DNA of 64,000 nucleotides, taken from contig NZ_AP025488.1 in NCBI RefSeq assembly GCF_024347475.1, positions 806,001 to 870,000 on the forward strand, written 5' to 3'. The stretch is from Vibrio fortis (GTDB lineage: Bacteria; Pseudomonadota; Gammaproteobacteria; Enterobacterales; Vibrionaceae). This document shows positions 26,601 through 34,838 of the stretch, in pieces. Both the position numbers and the translations under genes were made by a program. Position 1 is the stretch's first letter; each line of letters starts with the position of its first letter. Below the pieces are notes generated by a model that was not told the DNA's origin, did no database searches, and worked only from the letters and a program-made list of their open reading frames with translations.

Positions 26601-26795
26601 GTGCGCCCCGTGATGATGACAGTACTGACAGTCATTATCGGTTTGATTCCAATTATGTATGGCGAAGGGACAGGCTCAGAGGTGATGCAAAGAATTGCGG
26701 CTCCTATGATTGGTGGCATGGCATCTGCCTTACTGTTGACCTTACTGGTTATCCCAGCCATTTTCGTGCTTTGGAAACAACGAGAAATTAAGTAA
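23676..26795 (+). CDS. cusA: CusA-like heavy-metal efflux RND pump
   Basis: This inner-membrane proton-driven pump of the HME-RND family is 1039 residues, the normal length. It has 12 transmembrane helices and two large periplasmic loops. The TM4 proton-relay motif GAMVDGAIVMIEN is intact, and methionines in the porter region (IDMLATGIKTPIGIKIAG) match those used for Cu(I)/Ag(I). I chose the ATG at 23676, which has GAGG seven bases upstream; a GTG three bases earlier overlaps the cusB stop. The copper/silver (HME4) type is inferred from the methionines, the CusF domains and the cupredoxin gene, rather than zinc/cobalt (CzcA). Confidence 0.92.
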   Translation: MINAIIRWSISNRFLVLVATIALTLGGLYSVKNTPVDAIPDLSDVQVIIKTSYPGQAPQVVEDQVTYPLTTAMLAVPGAETVRGYSFFGDSYVYIIFNDDTDMYWARSRVLEYLSQVAPKLPASAKPTLGPDATGVGWIYSYVLQDKTGQHDLAELRSLQDWFLKYELQTVNGVSEVATVGGMVKQYQVQIDPAKLRAYDLTLKQVNSAIQSGNQETGASVIEVAEAEHMVRTSGYLTGIEDLKALPLKVTAKGTPLLLGDIADVNLGPQMRRGISELNGEGEAVGGVIVMRFGENASEVISEVKIKLEELQRSLPDGVEIVATYDRSTLIDSAVENLWQKLAEEFLVVAIVCALFLFHIRSSLVIALSLPVGILSAFIVMHWQGINANIMSLGGIAIAIGAMVDGAIVMIENVHKHIERTPLNDNNRWQVIGKAAEEVGAPLFFSLLIITLSFVPVFALEGQEGKMFSPLAFTKTYAMAASAGLAITLVPVLMGYFIRGKVLPEHKNPINKGLVGLYRPLLNISLRFPKTIIVVAVALMASAYYPTSKLGSEFIPPLDEGDLMYMPTTYPGISIGKARELLQQTNKLIKTIPEVETVWGKIGRAETATDPAPLTMIETVIQFKPKDTWRDGVTSESLRDELNSLIQFPGLTNAWVMPIKTRIDMLATGIKTPIGIKIAGPDLKVIEKIGADIEPILNELAGTASVYAERVAGGRYVTIDIDRRSAARYGLSIAEIQQVISTAVGGMNVGETIEGLERYPINVRYPQAYRDSVIKLQNLPLITANGARIALADVADVRYEDGPPMIKTENARPNGWVFVDIEGRDLGTYVDNAKRAVAEQLELPAGYSLAWSGQYEYMERAKERLSIVVPITIAIIMLLLYLSFRRVGEVMVIMLTLPLAMVGGVWLMHYLGYNFSIAVGVGFIALAGVAVEIGVIMLVYLNQAWNFRKQDHETTHTPLQHQDLLDAIREGAGLRVRPVMMTVLTVIIGLIPIMYGEGTGSEVMQRIAAPMIGGMASALLLTLLVIPAIFVLWKQREIK

Positions 26796-26820
26796 CTCAT
26801 TATTAAACGACTGAATTTAA

Positions 26821-26848
26821 AAGGCCCAGTTATGTTCACTTGGGCCTT
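26821..26848 (+). other. Intercistronic hairpin between cusA and copI
   Basis: AAGGCCCA (26821-26828) pairs with TGGGCCTT (26841-26848). No T run follows. It probably stabilises or separates the copI part of the operon mRNA and does not terminate it. Confidence 0.5.
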
Positions 26849-26867
26849 ACTGAGACTAGGAATTATT

Positions 26868-27410
26868 ATGAAAAAGACAATTATCGCTTTGGGCTTAGCT
26901 CTGTTTACAACTTCTGCTCTTGCTCAGATGGACCACTCTAAAATGGATCACGGCAAGATGGACCATGGCAGTATGAATCATGGTGAGATGGATCATTCAA
27001 ATATGGATCACTCCAACATGATGGGAATGCAACGTACCTCAAGTGTCGGTATGCCGGCTAATGGTGCTAAACCCGATAAGGTGATTCACGTTATTCTTAG
27101 CGACGATAAAACCATCACCTTCAAGAAAGCTGTTGATATAGAGCCAAATGACGTAGTGCAGTTTGTTGTGATGAATACGGGAGAGCAACCTCATGAGTTC
27201 TCAATTGGCAGTAAGGAAGAGCTGCAAAGTCATCGCAAAATGATGTCAGCAATGGCTGGCATGGAGCACGATACCAAGAACTCGATCGTCGTTGAGCCAA
27301 AGAAAGCCCGTCAGTTTATGTGGCACTTCCACGGTGATAGTGACGTCGAGTTTGCTTGTAACTTCAAGGGTCACGCTGAAGCTGGGATGACAAAAACGAT
27401 CAAGCTTTAA
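26868..27410 (+). CDS. copI: CopI-like periplasmic cupredoxin with Met/His-rich repeats
   Basis: The 180-residue copper-tolerance protein has a signal peptide (residues 1-20, cleavage near ALAQM). A repetitive low-complexity metal-binding stretch of six or so M-D/N-H units follows (residues 20-50). The cupredoxin domain shows a full type-1 copper set: His in EQPHEFSIG, then Cys, His and Met in FACNFKGHAEAGM. Such proteins buffer or oxidise periplasmic copper. The ATG at 26868 follows AGGAATTATT; a longer frame from 26832 lies in the hairpin. Last gene of the copper operon. Confidence 0.85.
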   Translation: MKKTIIALGLALFTTSALAQMDHSKMDHGKMDHGSMNHGEMDHSNMDHSNMMGMQRTSSVGMPANGAKPDKVIHVILSDDKTITFKKAVDIEPNDVVQFVVMNTGEQPHEFSIGSKEELQSHRKMMSAMAGMEHDTKNSIVVEPKKARQFMWHFHGDSDVEFACNFKGHAEAGMTKTIKL

Positions 27411-27449
27411 CTTGATTCGAGTAGAACGTCACTTGATGTTAAATGGATT

Positions 27450-27475
27450 GGGTCGCCTATAGCGGCCCTTTTTTT
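27450..27475 (+). terminator. Rho-independent terminator of the copper operon
   Basis: GGGTCGC pairs with GCGGCCC (one G-T pair) around a five-base loop, followed by seven T. Confidence 0.85.
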
Positions 27476-27610
27476 GTTTATTTGCATATGGGGCAGGGAC
27501 AATCGAACGTCATGTCTAAATAAACGGATGGCATAAAATGGTAAGTAAGTAGTTTAGTATCCGGCAATATGGATTCCAGACGACTTTTTAACTATAACTG
27601 AGGGCCCTCC

Positions 27611-27724
27611 ATGATTATTCATTTCCGAATTCAAGATGTTGAAGAGCTTGCTGGATCCATCGACCTAGCAAGTTATTTACAACTCGCATTACGAGAGGTT
27701 TCTACTCGCCCCTTAAAGCTCTGA
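27611..27724 (+). CDS. Possible 37-residue small protein
   Basis: In the 366-base gap between copI and the araC-type gene, an ATG follows the perfect palindrome GAGGGCCCTC and opens a 37-codon frame containing IQDVEELAGSIDLASYLQLA. The composition is protein-like and amphipathic, but there is no homology I recognise, and it may be chance or a remnant. A weak GATAC/GTATC inverted repeat follows. Confidence 0.2.
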   Translation: MIIHFRIQDVEELAGSIDLASYLQLALREVSTRPLKL

Positions 27725-27776
27725 TTGAAGTGATACGTCGTTTATGGTGCTTTCCAGTATCATGTTATCCATTCTA

Positions 27777-28775
27777 TTAAGAGGATGAGATTGAGCGCTG
27801 ATAGATTTTAGGTGTGAGTCCAGAGACTCGTTTAAAAGCTCTCGAAAAATGCGAAATATTGGTGTAGCCAAGCTGACTTGAAATGTAGGTGAGAGAGTGG
27901 CCTTTCTCCATCAATTCACAGGCTACTGAGTACATTAGATTCTCTTTGATCTTGCGAAAAGAGGTGTTCTCTTGCTTAAGTTTTCGTTGGAAGGTACGCA
28001 CTGAAAAGTTGAGTAACTGTGCGGCGTCTTCGATCGAAAGATCTTGCTCTTTCATATACGGCTTGAGCAGCTCGTAAACACTATCAGTAAAGCTGGTATG
28101 CCACTCAACCAGAGCGGGTTTTGGGCTTAAATCCTTACTAGTGAGTTGAATGGGCAGTTGTAAAATATCATTTGGGATCAGCACTGCCGTCTGCCCTTGC
28201 TCAACAAATAGCTGACAATGGCTGGTGGTTATGGTGCTAACCACGTCGCTCTCATAGCCCTGAAGCCGAATCTTCATAGGGTGCCAAGGGCGGTTTGAAA
28301 GTATGCTGATGAGTTCAATAATGTAAATGATGGCAAACGCTTCTCCCCATTGGAAACGCGGGGAGTCCTCATCAAGTACTCGCCTGCAAAACCATACTTG
28401 GCCGTGTTCTTCAACCAGTGTGATCTGGCTTCCCGGTGAGTCGCTAGAGAAGATTTTACTTATGTTCTGTAGTGCATCTCCGACAGTTTTGTAATCAACA
28501 AACTGATGCAAGACATGTGGGATGATGCGACGTCGAAAGGCTAAACCAAGTAGGTCGGTAAATTTAGAGACGCCCAGTTGAACCGAAGTGAGGTAGATAA
28601 GGCGTTTTATCGATTCAGAGGGCACAAAATCGCTGTCGGACTGAATCAAATCTGGTGGCAGTCCCGACTCCTCTAGTAGTTGGTGTAAATCTAAGCCGTG
28701 TTCAGAGAACATTTGCACCAGAATCTTTGCATAATTCGTTTGAATCACAGGAACTTGGTAACTCGAATCTACCAT
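27777..28775 (-). CDS. AraC-family regulator (Arabinose_bd/OruR-like)
   Basis: The 332-residue protein has an N-terminal domain of the Arabinose_bd type (about 20-200) with LVQMFSEHGLDLHQLLEESG and LGLAFRRRIIPHVLHQFVDY. A C-terminal AraC HTH follows, with AAQLLNFSVRTFQRKLKQEN and ISSQLGYTNISHFSRAFKR. I chose the ATG at 28775, which follows AAAGGA; an upstream in-frame ATG at 28805 has no ribosome site. It is divergent from the HlyD/DUF2955 operon, its likely target. Confidence 0.83.
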   Translation of the reverse strand: MVDSSYQVPVIQTNYAKILVQMFSEHGLDLHQLLEESGLPPDLIQSDSDFVPSESIKRLIYLTSVQLGVSKFTDLLGLAFRRRIIPHVLHQFVDYKTVGDALQNISKIFSSDSPGSQITLVEEHGQVWFCRRVLDEDSPRFQWGEAFAIIYIIELISILSNRPWHPMKIRLQGYESDVVSTITTSHCQLFVEQGQTAVLIPNDILQLPIQLTSKDLSPKPALVEWHTSFTDSVYELLKPYMKEQDLSIEDAAQLLNFSVRTFQRKLKQENTSFRKIKENLMYSVACELMEKGHSLTYISSQLGYTNISHFSRAFKRVSGLTPKIYQRSISSS

Positions 28776-28935
28776 AACGAAACAATCCTTTGCGTCCAGA
28801 TGCATTAATTAGACGTACTTATCAATTACAGAATGCCACTTGATAAATCTAACTCTAGTGTCTTGAGTTTTCCACGACAAGGATTATTTTTAAAGTACTA
28901 ATTTTATTAATGTTACCTAGTTAAACGGGAGTGCT

Positions 28936-30057
28936 ATGTCTGAAGCCAACGAACCAGAGGCGTCTTCAAACGACGAGCCAGTGAGTCAACCAAACAAGAA
29001 AGATAAAGTAAGGAAGGTCACTAACTATTTGTTGACCTTTGTGGCTGTGACGCTGGTGTTTAGCATCGTGTCTGACCGACTCATTCCTATCACTGATAAT
29101 GCGCGTGTCAAAGGTTACATCGTCCCTATTAAACCCGAAGTCTCAGGGAAAGTATTGGATATTCGCGTTCAGCCCAATCAATTAGTTGAGCAAGGTGATG
29201 TATTGGCTGTTTTGGATGACTCAGATTATCGAATCGCCGTGGCACAAGCTGAACAAAATCTAGAGATCGCGGGACAGAATGTAGGGGCGCAAACGGCTAA
29301 CATCGCTTCAGCACAAGCGAGGTTAACCTCAGCAATCGTCGAAAGGCAGAACACCGACCTACAAGCCAAGCGTGTGTTAGCTATGGCGGACAAAGGTGTG
29401 GTGTCTAAATCGGATGCAGACAAAGCAAGAGCGGCCTTGGCGACATCAAGAGCCGCAGTAGTGAATGCTGAAGCCGATTTAGAACGTGCTAAACAACAAA
29501 TGGGTAAAGAGGGCAAAGAGAACAGCCAAGTGAAAGCTGCTTTGTTGGCGTTAGAGCAAGCGCAACTTAACCTAGAGCGCACCGTGATAACCGCACCGAC
29601 TCAAGGTGGGGTTTCCAACTTCAGTCTTTCTGAGGGATTTTATGCCTCTTCAGGACAACCGATTATGACTTTTGTTTCGACGCAGGATATTTGGGTCGAG
29701 GCTTACTACCGAGAGAACAGCTTAGGTAATGTTGCGGTAGGTGATGAAGTAGAAATCGCCCTCGACTTTGCACCGGGTAAAGTCGTCTCAGGGCGAGTCA
29801 GCAGTATCGACTGGGGTGTCGATTGGGGACAAAACGATCAGGCGGGCAAGCTTGCTCAAGCTAATCAACAAACAGGATGGTTGCGTCAAACCCAAATGCT
29901 GCCCATTACCATTGAGTTTGATCGTGACGAAGTGTCAGGCATGCTGAGAGTTGGCGGTCAAGCAGATGTGATTGTCTATAGTGGGGATAACTTTATCTTC
30001 AACTCGATCGGCAAGCTTTGGATTCGATTGATTAGCGTGCTTTCCTATGTCCGATAA
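28936..30057 (+). CDS. HlyD/EmrA-family periplasmic adaptor
   Basis: The 373-residue membrane-fusion protein has one N-terminal transmembrane helix (about 30-50). The biotinyl-lipoyl motif GYIVPIKPEVSGKVLDIRVQ follows, then QLVEQGDVLAVLDDSDY, a coiled-coil hairpin (about 100-215) and the second lipoyl half at RTVITAPTQGGVSNFSLSEG. These adaptors connect inner-membrane exporters to outer-membrane channels. Its stop overlaps the start of the DUF2955 permease by 11 bases, so the two form a pair. No outer-membrane factor is encoded nearby. Confidence 0.88.
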   Translation: MSEANEPEASSNDEPVSQPNKKDKVRKVTNYLLTFVAVTLVFSIVSDRLIPITDNARVKGYIVPIKPEVSGKVLDIRVQPNQLVEQGDVLAVLDDSDYRIAVAQAEQNLEIAGQNVGAQTANIASAQARLTSAIVERQNTDLQAKRVLAMADKGVVSKSDADKARAALATSRAAVVNAEADLERAKQQMGKEGKENSQVKAALLALEQAQLNLERTVITAPTQGGVSNFSLSEGFYASSGQPIMTFVSTQDIWVEAYYRENSLGNVAVGDEVEIALDFAPGKVVSGRVSSIDWGVDWGQNDQAGKLAQANQQTGWLRQTQMLPITIEFDRDEVSGMLRVGGQADVIVYSGDNFIFNSIGKLWIRLISVLSYVR

Positions 30058-31066
30058 CGTCATCATAGATGAACAAGCTCAGCGACGGATTCTACGCTTT
30101 ACAGTAGGCGTGATCCTTGCGGTTTTTCTGGCCGCATGGATCAACTGGCCGCTTGCGTTTGTCGCTCCGGTGTTTACCGCTAAGTTTCTTATTGATAAAC
30201 CAGAACTACACAAAGAGACGGTGTATGAGTTGCTGCTCGCTCTTCTCGCCACCATGGCCTTGGGGTTAGTGCTTTCTCGGGGGATAACACATTATCCGAT
30301 CCCATTGCTGGTGTTAGTCGGCTTGGTGATGCTGTGGGGTTACTACTTATTTGTAGACCCCAAATGGAACCTGTTTGCGACGGTTTTATTGATCGCTGTG
30401 TTGATGCTGCCGTTCATGGCAATTGATAACCCAGGCGTGTCAGTGATGCTTGCTTCTGGACTAGCGACATCTGGGGTGGTTGCTGTAGCCATTTTTGCTT
30501 TGGTGCATATCTATATTCCCGAGCCTAAATCCGACTTTTCTGGCTTTGCTCCCGCGCCGTTGCACAGGAAGCAACGTTGGTATGCGGCATTTAGAGCCAT
30601 GTTCATCTCGTATCCCGTCGTCTGTTTCTTTTTTATTTTTCAAATTTCAGAAGCATTGTTGACTATGATGTTTATTGCACTTCTGTCTTTGATGATCACG
30701 GCTGAAAAATCCGTCAAACTCAGCGCTTTTTTGGTGATCAGTAATGGGATAGGAGGGCTTCTGGCCATCGTTGCGTTCTCTATTTTAGCGATTGTGCCCA
30801 ACATTGTTTTTTACTCGCTGTTTATTGGGCTGGTGGCGATTTTTATGGCGACAAAAATCTATACCGTGCCAGATAAAGCGCCCGTTTTTGCGACGGCATT
30901 CAGCACCTTGTTGGTGTTGATAGGCAGCACTTTGATGAGTTCTGGGGATATCGATAGCAACACTCTGACACGCATTGTTCAATTGGTATTAATTGGTGTT
31001 TACATGATTTTGGCTTCGCTGTTTCTTGAAACACGGAATTGGAAGTTCCTACAAAATCAGCCGTAA
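30047..31066 (+). CDS. DUF2955 family membrane protein (FUSC-like permease)
   Basis: The 339-residue integral membrane protein has about 10 hydrophobic helices in two similar halves separated by a hydrophilic linker near residue 175. It resembles the DUF2955/FUSC (aromatic acid or fusaric acid exporter) group. Overlap with the HlyD adaptor suggests a two-component exporter for a small organic compound. Substrate unknown. No ATPase motif is present, so it would be driven by an ion gradient. Confidence 0.75.
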   Translation: MSDNVIIDEQAQRRILRFTVGVILAVFLAAWINWPLAFVAPVFTAKFLIDKPELHKETVYELLLALLATMALGLVLSRGITHYPIPLLVLVGLVMLWGYYLFVDPKWNLFATVLLIAVLMLPFMAIDNPGVSVMLASGLATSGVVAVAIFALVHIYIPEPKSDFSGFAPAPLHRKQRWYAAFRAMFISYPVVCFFFIFQISEALLTMMFIALLSLMITAEKSVKLSAFLVISNGIGGLLAIVAFSILAIVPNIVFYSLFIGLVAIFMATKIYTVPDKAPVFATAFSTLLVLIGSTLMSSGDIDSNTLTRIVQLVLIGVYMILASLFLETRNWKFLQNQP

Positions 31067-31088
31067 TTTTTATTAACAAGGATGTCTA

Positions 31089-32180
31089 ATGAAGTTAACT
31101 GAAGATTTTTCGAAACAAGCGATTGATGCAGCGATAAAGATCGCAGCGGTAGCAATACTTGTCTATTGGTGTTTCTCGATTCTAAAGCCGTTTGTGCTAT
31201 TGGTGATATGGGGTGCAATCATTGCTACAGCTCTGTATCCCGTGGCTGTGGTGATTTCCAACAAAACGGGCATGTCGAAGGGTAAGGCGAGTGGCCTATT
31301 GAGCTTTATTGGTGTTCTGTTGCTGCTAATTCCTCTCATTGCACTGTCGTCGGGCATCTATACCAGTGCCGCAGATTTGGTATCTGGATTGCAAGACGGT
31401 ACTTTGTCCGTCCCTAAACCTAAATCATCCCTGCAAGATATCCCTTTTGTTGGCGAGAAGATCTACAGCGCTATGGTGTACGCTTCTACAAACATTGAAG
31501 GAGCATTTGTAAAGTATGCCGAGGAGATCAAGCAATTTGCGGCTAAAGCAGCCTCGATTCTTGGGTCTTTGGGTGGTGGTTTTGTGCAGTTTATTATCTC
31601 AACCATCATCGCTGGCGTTTTCATGAATAACGCTGAGAAATGTCAGATAGGTCTGACTCATTTGGTTGCACGATTAACGGATGGTCGCGGTGAAGAGTTA
31701 GTTAAGCTATCCAAAGTGACAGTAAGAAGTGTTGTTCAGGGGGTGATTGGGGTGGCTGTTATCCAATCGGTACTCTCTGCTATTGGTTTAGTTATTGCGG
31801 GTGTGCCTGCAGCGGCATTCTGGGCACTAGCTGTGCTTCTGGTCGCCATTATTCAATTGCCTCCAATTCTGGCTTTGCTGCCTGCGATTATCTACATGTT
31901 TAGTGTCGAGTCGACCATGGCGGCTGGTCTTTTCTTGGTTTGGTGTCTGCTCGTGAGCGGCAGTGATGCATTCCTTAAACCGGTTCTATTGAGCCGTGGT
32001 TCTCACATTCCGATGTTGGTGATTTTGCTCGGCGCTTTAGGTGGTATGGCGATGTCTGGCATCGTCGGTTTGTTTGTTGGTGCTGTGGTATTGAGTTTGA
32101 CTTATGAGTTACTGATAGTTTGGCTCAACTTAGATCAAGAAACCCCAAAGGATAAAGAAGAACAACAAGAGGCGAACTAA
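31089..32180 (+). CDS. AI-2E family (PerM/TqsA-like) transporter
   Basis: The 363-residue protein has about eight transmembrane segments and the family-typical C-terminal pair of helices with a conserved P-P (VAIIQLPPILALLPAIIYMF). A loop, GSDAFLKPVLLSRGSHIPMLVILLGALGG, is close to the signature of the AI-2E transporter family. Members export autoinducer-2, sodium or other solutes, and the role here is unknown. AAGGATG precedes the ATG. The next gene begins directly after its stop. Confidence 0.85.
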   Translation: MKLTEDFSKQAIDAAIKIAAVAILVYWCFSILKPFVLLVIWGAIIATALYPVAVVISNKTGMSKGKASGLLSFIGVLLLLIPLIALSSGIYTSAADLVSGLQDGTLSVPKPKSSLQDIPFVGEKIYSAMVYASTNIEGAFVKYAEEIKQFAAKAASILGSLGGGFVQFIISTIIAGVFMNNAEKCQIGLTHLVARLTDGRGEELVKLSKVTVRSVVQGVIGVAVIQSVLSAIGLVIAGVPAAAFWALAVLLVAIIQLPPILALLPAIIYMFSVESTMAAGLFLVWCLLVSGSDAFLKPVLLSRGSHIPMLVILLGALGGMAMSGIVGLFVGAVVLSLTYELLIVWLNLDQETPKDKEEQQEAN

Positions 32181-32846
32181 ATGAAGTCAGTTTCTAAGGA
32201 CGATAACTTTTACTTTTTGTTCTTCGCTTTGTTGGTACTGTTCTTTGGTTGTGCCGTAATGCAGCAGTTTTATCCCCAAGGGCAAAAGACCATTTTGTTT
32301 CTGATTATCATCACCTTAGCGGTTTCTATCGCCGGGATTCATCAAGAGCGAGCGCTGTATCGCTCTTGGTATGGTCTGCTGTTGTTAACGGCTGGGGTAT
32401 CAGGCATATTTTCATTTTTTGAAGACTACAATCTTTCAATTGTTACGCTATTAGCGCTGGCCGCGTTTCTGTTCTCCCATATCTATTCTGCACTTAAACA
32501 GGTAATGCAGGCGTCGAATGTCACCAAAAATCACATTATCGGTTCAATCTGTATATATCTGCTGATTGGTTTGGCGTGGGCAACAATCTATCTGTTGATC
32601 TTGGAGATCTTACCCAATGCGTTTAATGGGCTAGAAGGTCGAGAATGGTTAAGTAATCTGTTTAATGCGATGTACTTTAGCTTTATTACGCTAACCACAG
32701 TAGGCTATGGGGATATTTCTCCAGTGCTTCCTGTTGCTCAGTTCTTTGTATTTATGGAATCGATTATTGGTAGCTTCTACTTGGCTATCATGGTGGCAAG
32801 TTTAGTGAGCATTCGATTGAATCAAGGGCAGGATAATCAGAGTTAG
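32181..32846 (+). CDS. Potassium channel family protein
   Basis: The 221-residue membrane protein has four N-terminal hydrophobic helices, then a pore unit with the K+ selectivity filter TVGYGD at about residues 173-178, flanked by two helices. There is no RCK (TrkA) domain, so it is a simple voltage-independent or six-helix-like channel. It starts at the base after the AI-2E stop and is the last gene of the four-gene operon. Why a channel is co-transcribed with an exporter pair is unclear. Confidence 0.85.
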   Translation: MKSVSKDDNFYFLFFALLVLFFGCAVMQQFYPQGQKTILFLIIITLAVSIAGIHQERALYRSWYGLLLLTAGVSGIFSFFEDYNLSIVTLLALAAFLFSHIYSALKQVMQASNVTKNHIIGSICIYLLIGLAWATIYLLILEILPNAFNGLEGREWLSNLFNAMYFSFITLTTVGYGDISPVLPVAQFFVFMESIIGSFYLAIMVASLVSIRLNQGQDNQS

Positions 32847-32883
32847 TTAGAAAGGCGACGATTCCTTCTCTTAACATAGTAAA

Positions 32884-32919
32884 AAGGCCGGTGAGAGCAC
32901 CTACGCTCTCAGCGGCCTT
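32884..32919 (-). terminator. Rho-independent terminator of the DUF3332 gene
   Basis: AAGGCCG/CGGCCTT and GAGAGC/GCTCTC form a two-part stem. Five A to the left give a T tract on the reverse strand. It may also stop the K+ channel operon from the other side. Confidence 0.75.
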
Positions 32920-32937
32920 CATGTTTTTGAAACTAAG

Positions 32938-33477
32938 TTATGCCCTACCGTTGTTTAATGCTTCTAGCTCACTGATGGTTGTTTGGGAAACTAATTCGCC
33001 ATTCATGTAGTAGCTCACGTCTTGACCTTCTTTGATGCCGGTAAGGGTCGCGCTTTCACCTGTGTTGTAGACGATGTCCATTTGAATGGTGTTTTCATCA
33101 ATCTGAATCATTTCGCCTGTTTCAATCGTGCGATTGTTAGACAGCGGTGCAACAGGCGCCTCTTTTAGGCTTGGATCCAATTCGTCATTTACTTTGAAGT
33201 GCGTATCTGTTTTGGTATCAAAGACGTGTGGTGCACCACTGATAGGGTTTTTACCCGTCCAGAATTCAAGAGAGTTGAACACCACGTAGTCGGCAGCAGT
33301 AGTGATACCGTAGACTGGAGCAAGTAAGAAGTTCACTCCCGCACGAGCGTAGCGGTTATCTACGACTTCTACGTTGAATTTCATCACTTTCCCTGTGACA
33401 GCATTGCTGCCGACACACCCCGTTAGCGCAGAAGCTAAAATAGTGAGTCCTACAATCTTTAGTGCCATCTTTTTCAT
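32938..33477 (-). CDS. DUF3332 family lipoprotein
   Basis: The 179-residue product begins with MKKMALKIVG and has the lipobox ALTGC at about residues 16-20. The core FNVEVVDNRYARAGVNFLLA, then GITTAADYVVFNSLEFWTGKNP, is typical of the DUF3332 lipoproteins of Vibrio and relatives. Function unknown. A longer frame to 33558 lacks a signal at its N-terminus, so the ATG at 33477 is preferred. Monocistronic, with a terminator at both ends of the unit. Confidence 0.85.
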   Translation of the reverse strand: MKKMALKIVGLTILASALTGCVGSNAVTGKVMKFNVEVVDNRYARAGVNFLLAPVYGITTAADYVVFNSLEFWTGKNPISGAPHVFDTKTDTHFKVNDELDPSLKEAPVAPLSNNRTIETGEMIQIDENTIQMDIVYNTGESATLTGIKEGQDVSYYMNGELVSQTTISELEALNNGRA

Positions 33478-33633
33478 CTTAGTACCCGTATTTTTTGATA
33501 AGTCTGTTTCGTTGGAACAGGTGTAGTATCGGCGATTTGTTTTGATGAGTTTTACCATTTAACGCCACTGGTTGGATAAACTTTCATCGTTTTAGGTTCT
33601 ACGAGATTGTTAACCTGAATGGTGAAAAACAAA

Positions 33634-33663
33634 AAAGCGCTACCTTTCATCAGGTAGCGCTTT
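33634..33663 (-). terminator. Rho-independent terminator of the 53-residue protein gene
   Basis: The perfect 12-bp stem AAAGCGCTACCT/AGGTAGCGCTTT gives a T-rich tail on the reverse strand (A run at 33628-33635). It supports a real transcript from the small gene at 33702-33863. Confidence 0.75.
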
Positions 33664-33701
33664 AAGAAAAATTTTGGTTGGGATGCTCGACGCGTTTTAG
33701 T

Positions 33702-33863
33702 CTATTTCATGACATATCGATAAGCCTTAATGGCGATCCAACGGAAACATTTGAATAAAGTGGCGCAGGCTTTGATAACAAACTGGGCTGTAGATGCGAG
33801 TAGCTCACCCGCAACGACAACGCATTTATGTAGGTCGGATTCTTTGTAGTCTGAGTATGTCAT
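33702..33863 (-). CDS. Small 53-residue protein, unknown function
   Basis: This reverse-strand frame encodes MTYSDYKESDLHKCVVVAGE followed by a hydrophobic amphipathic middle (LLASTAQFVIKACATLFKC) and a basic end (RWIAIKAYRYVMK). The ATG has AAGAGA about six bases upstream, and a strong terminator starts 40 bases after the stop. Cys and basic residues next to a short hydrophobic stretch suggest membrane association. No family is recognised. The rest of the 33.5-34.1 kb gap holds nothing else. Confidence 0.5.
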   Translation of the reverse strand: MTYSDYKESDLHKCVVVAGELLASTAQFVIKACATLFKCFRWIAIKAYRYVMK

Positions 33864-34092
33864 GGTGTTCTCTTATTTAGTTGGGAGACTCCTGTCTGCG
33901 ATACAACCCTTGTGTATGTAATGTACAGATTTTAGCGGTCCAGGATTTACCATTTAGTGCCATGAGTGCCTATTATCTGGTCACTTAAAGAGATATTTGG
34001 ACTCATAGGGCGGACTCGCTCCAAAAACAAAAGTGATTGATGTTATGCTCCCCAGTCATCGCGTATGAAGTAGAGACACAAAAGGAAAGAGA

Positions 34093-34686
34093 ATGAGTAA
34101 CCTTACACCTGAGCAAGAGGCGGCTTTGGCGACATTTAAAGAGAACCTGCATTTACCAAATGGTGGTTTTCACACTTTGATCACCGAGCTAGGTAAGGAG
34201 TACCAACTTCCTTTTCAAAAAGTCCGTTCTGTCGTTAAGCAAGCGCAAAAGAACGTTGAGCGTCGCATTAAATCTGATTTTGAGACGATTGACGCTGATG
34301 CGCTTACTCAAGCGAACTGGATTGCTGCGATTAGAGTAGAGCTCGAAGAGCTAGCTAAAGAGACAGAGTCTGTCATGGACAAGCTCAAGGCCAACCCAAA
34401 GTACTTAAATGTCACTGCAGCGATAGAAGGGGCTATTTCAACCGAAGACGAACGTGATGAGTGGATCGAGCAGCTGATTCAAGTCTACGAAAAAGAAGTG
34501 CTCAAGCCGCTACTGGCGATGCTGCGTACGACTAAGTTGTATTGGACGCTAATGCTGGTGGACGAAACCTGTAAGATGACGCCAGAGCAGCGCGAGAAGT
34601 TTGCGGATTACCCACAGCATATGGAAGCGGCTGAACACCTTTACGAATTAGATAAAAAGCTTAGAGCGAAAGCCCTGACGGAATAG
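34093..34686 (+). CDS. Soluble helical protein of unknown function
   Basis: The 197-residue protein is highly charged and predicted all-helical (MSNLTPEQEAALATFKENLH, then ELGKEYQLPFQKVRSVVKQA). It has no signal peptide, membrane helix or metal motif. A long helical middle, WIAAIRVELEELAKETESVM, suggests a coiled coil. AAAGGAAAGAGA precedes the ATG. Monocistronic, with terminator at 34775. I do not recognise a family. Confidence 0.6.
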   Translation: MSNLTPEQEAALATFKENLHLPNGGFHTLITELGKEYQLPFQKVRSVVKQAQKNVERRIKSDFETIDADALTQANWIAAIRVELEELAKETESVMDKLKANPKYLNVTAAIEGAISTEDERDEWIEQLIQVYEKEVLKPLLAMLRTTKLYWTLMLVDETCKMTPEQREKFADYPQHMEAAEHLYELDKKLRAKALTE

Positions 34687-34774
34687 AGCTCTGACCATAA
34701 ATGTCTTTCTGTTCATGGCATTGAAACTATCGTCATGGCAAAGAAGCTCTCTTCATCGTAAAGGAACTCTAAAA

Positions 34775-34805
34775 AAACGCCCAAGCATTTCTGCTTGGGT
34801 GTTTT
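34775..34805. terminator. Bidirectional terminator between the helical protein and the symporter
   Basis: The stem ACGCCCAAGCA/TGCTTGGGTGT has A on the left and T on the right. It serves both convergent genes. Confidence 0.8.
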
Positions 34806-34838
34806 GATTTCAAAGGTAATATTTACCTAGGAATAATG

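Noticed and set aside
26920..27020. Tandem short repeats resembling a repeat array
   Set aside because: They are coding repeats of the Met-Asp-His unit within copI, a metal-binding stretch, not CRISPR.
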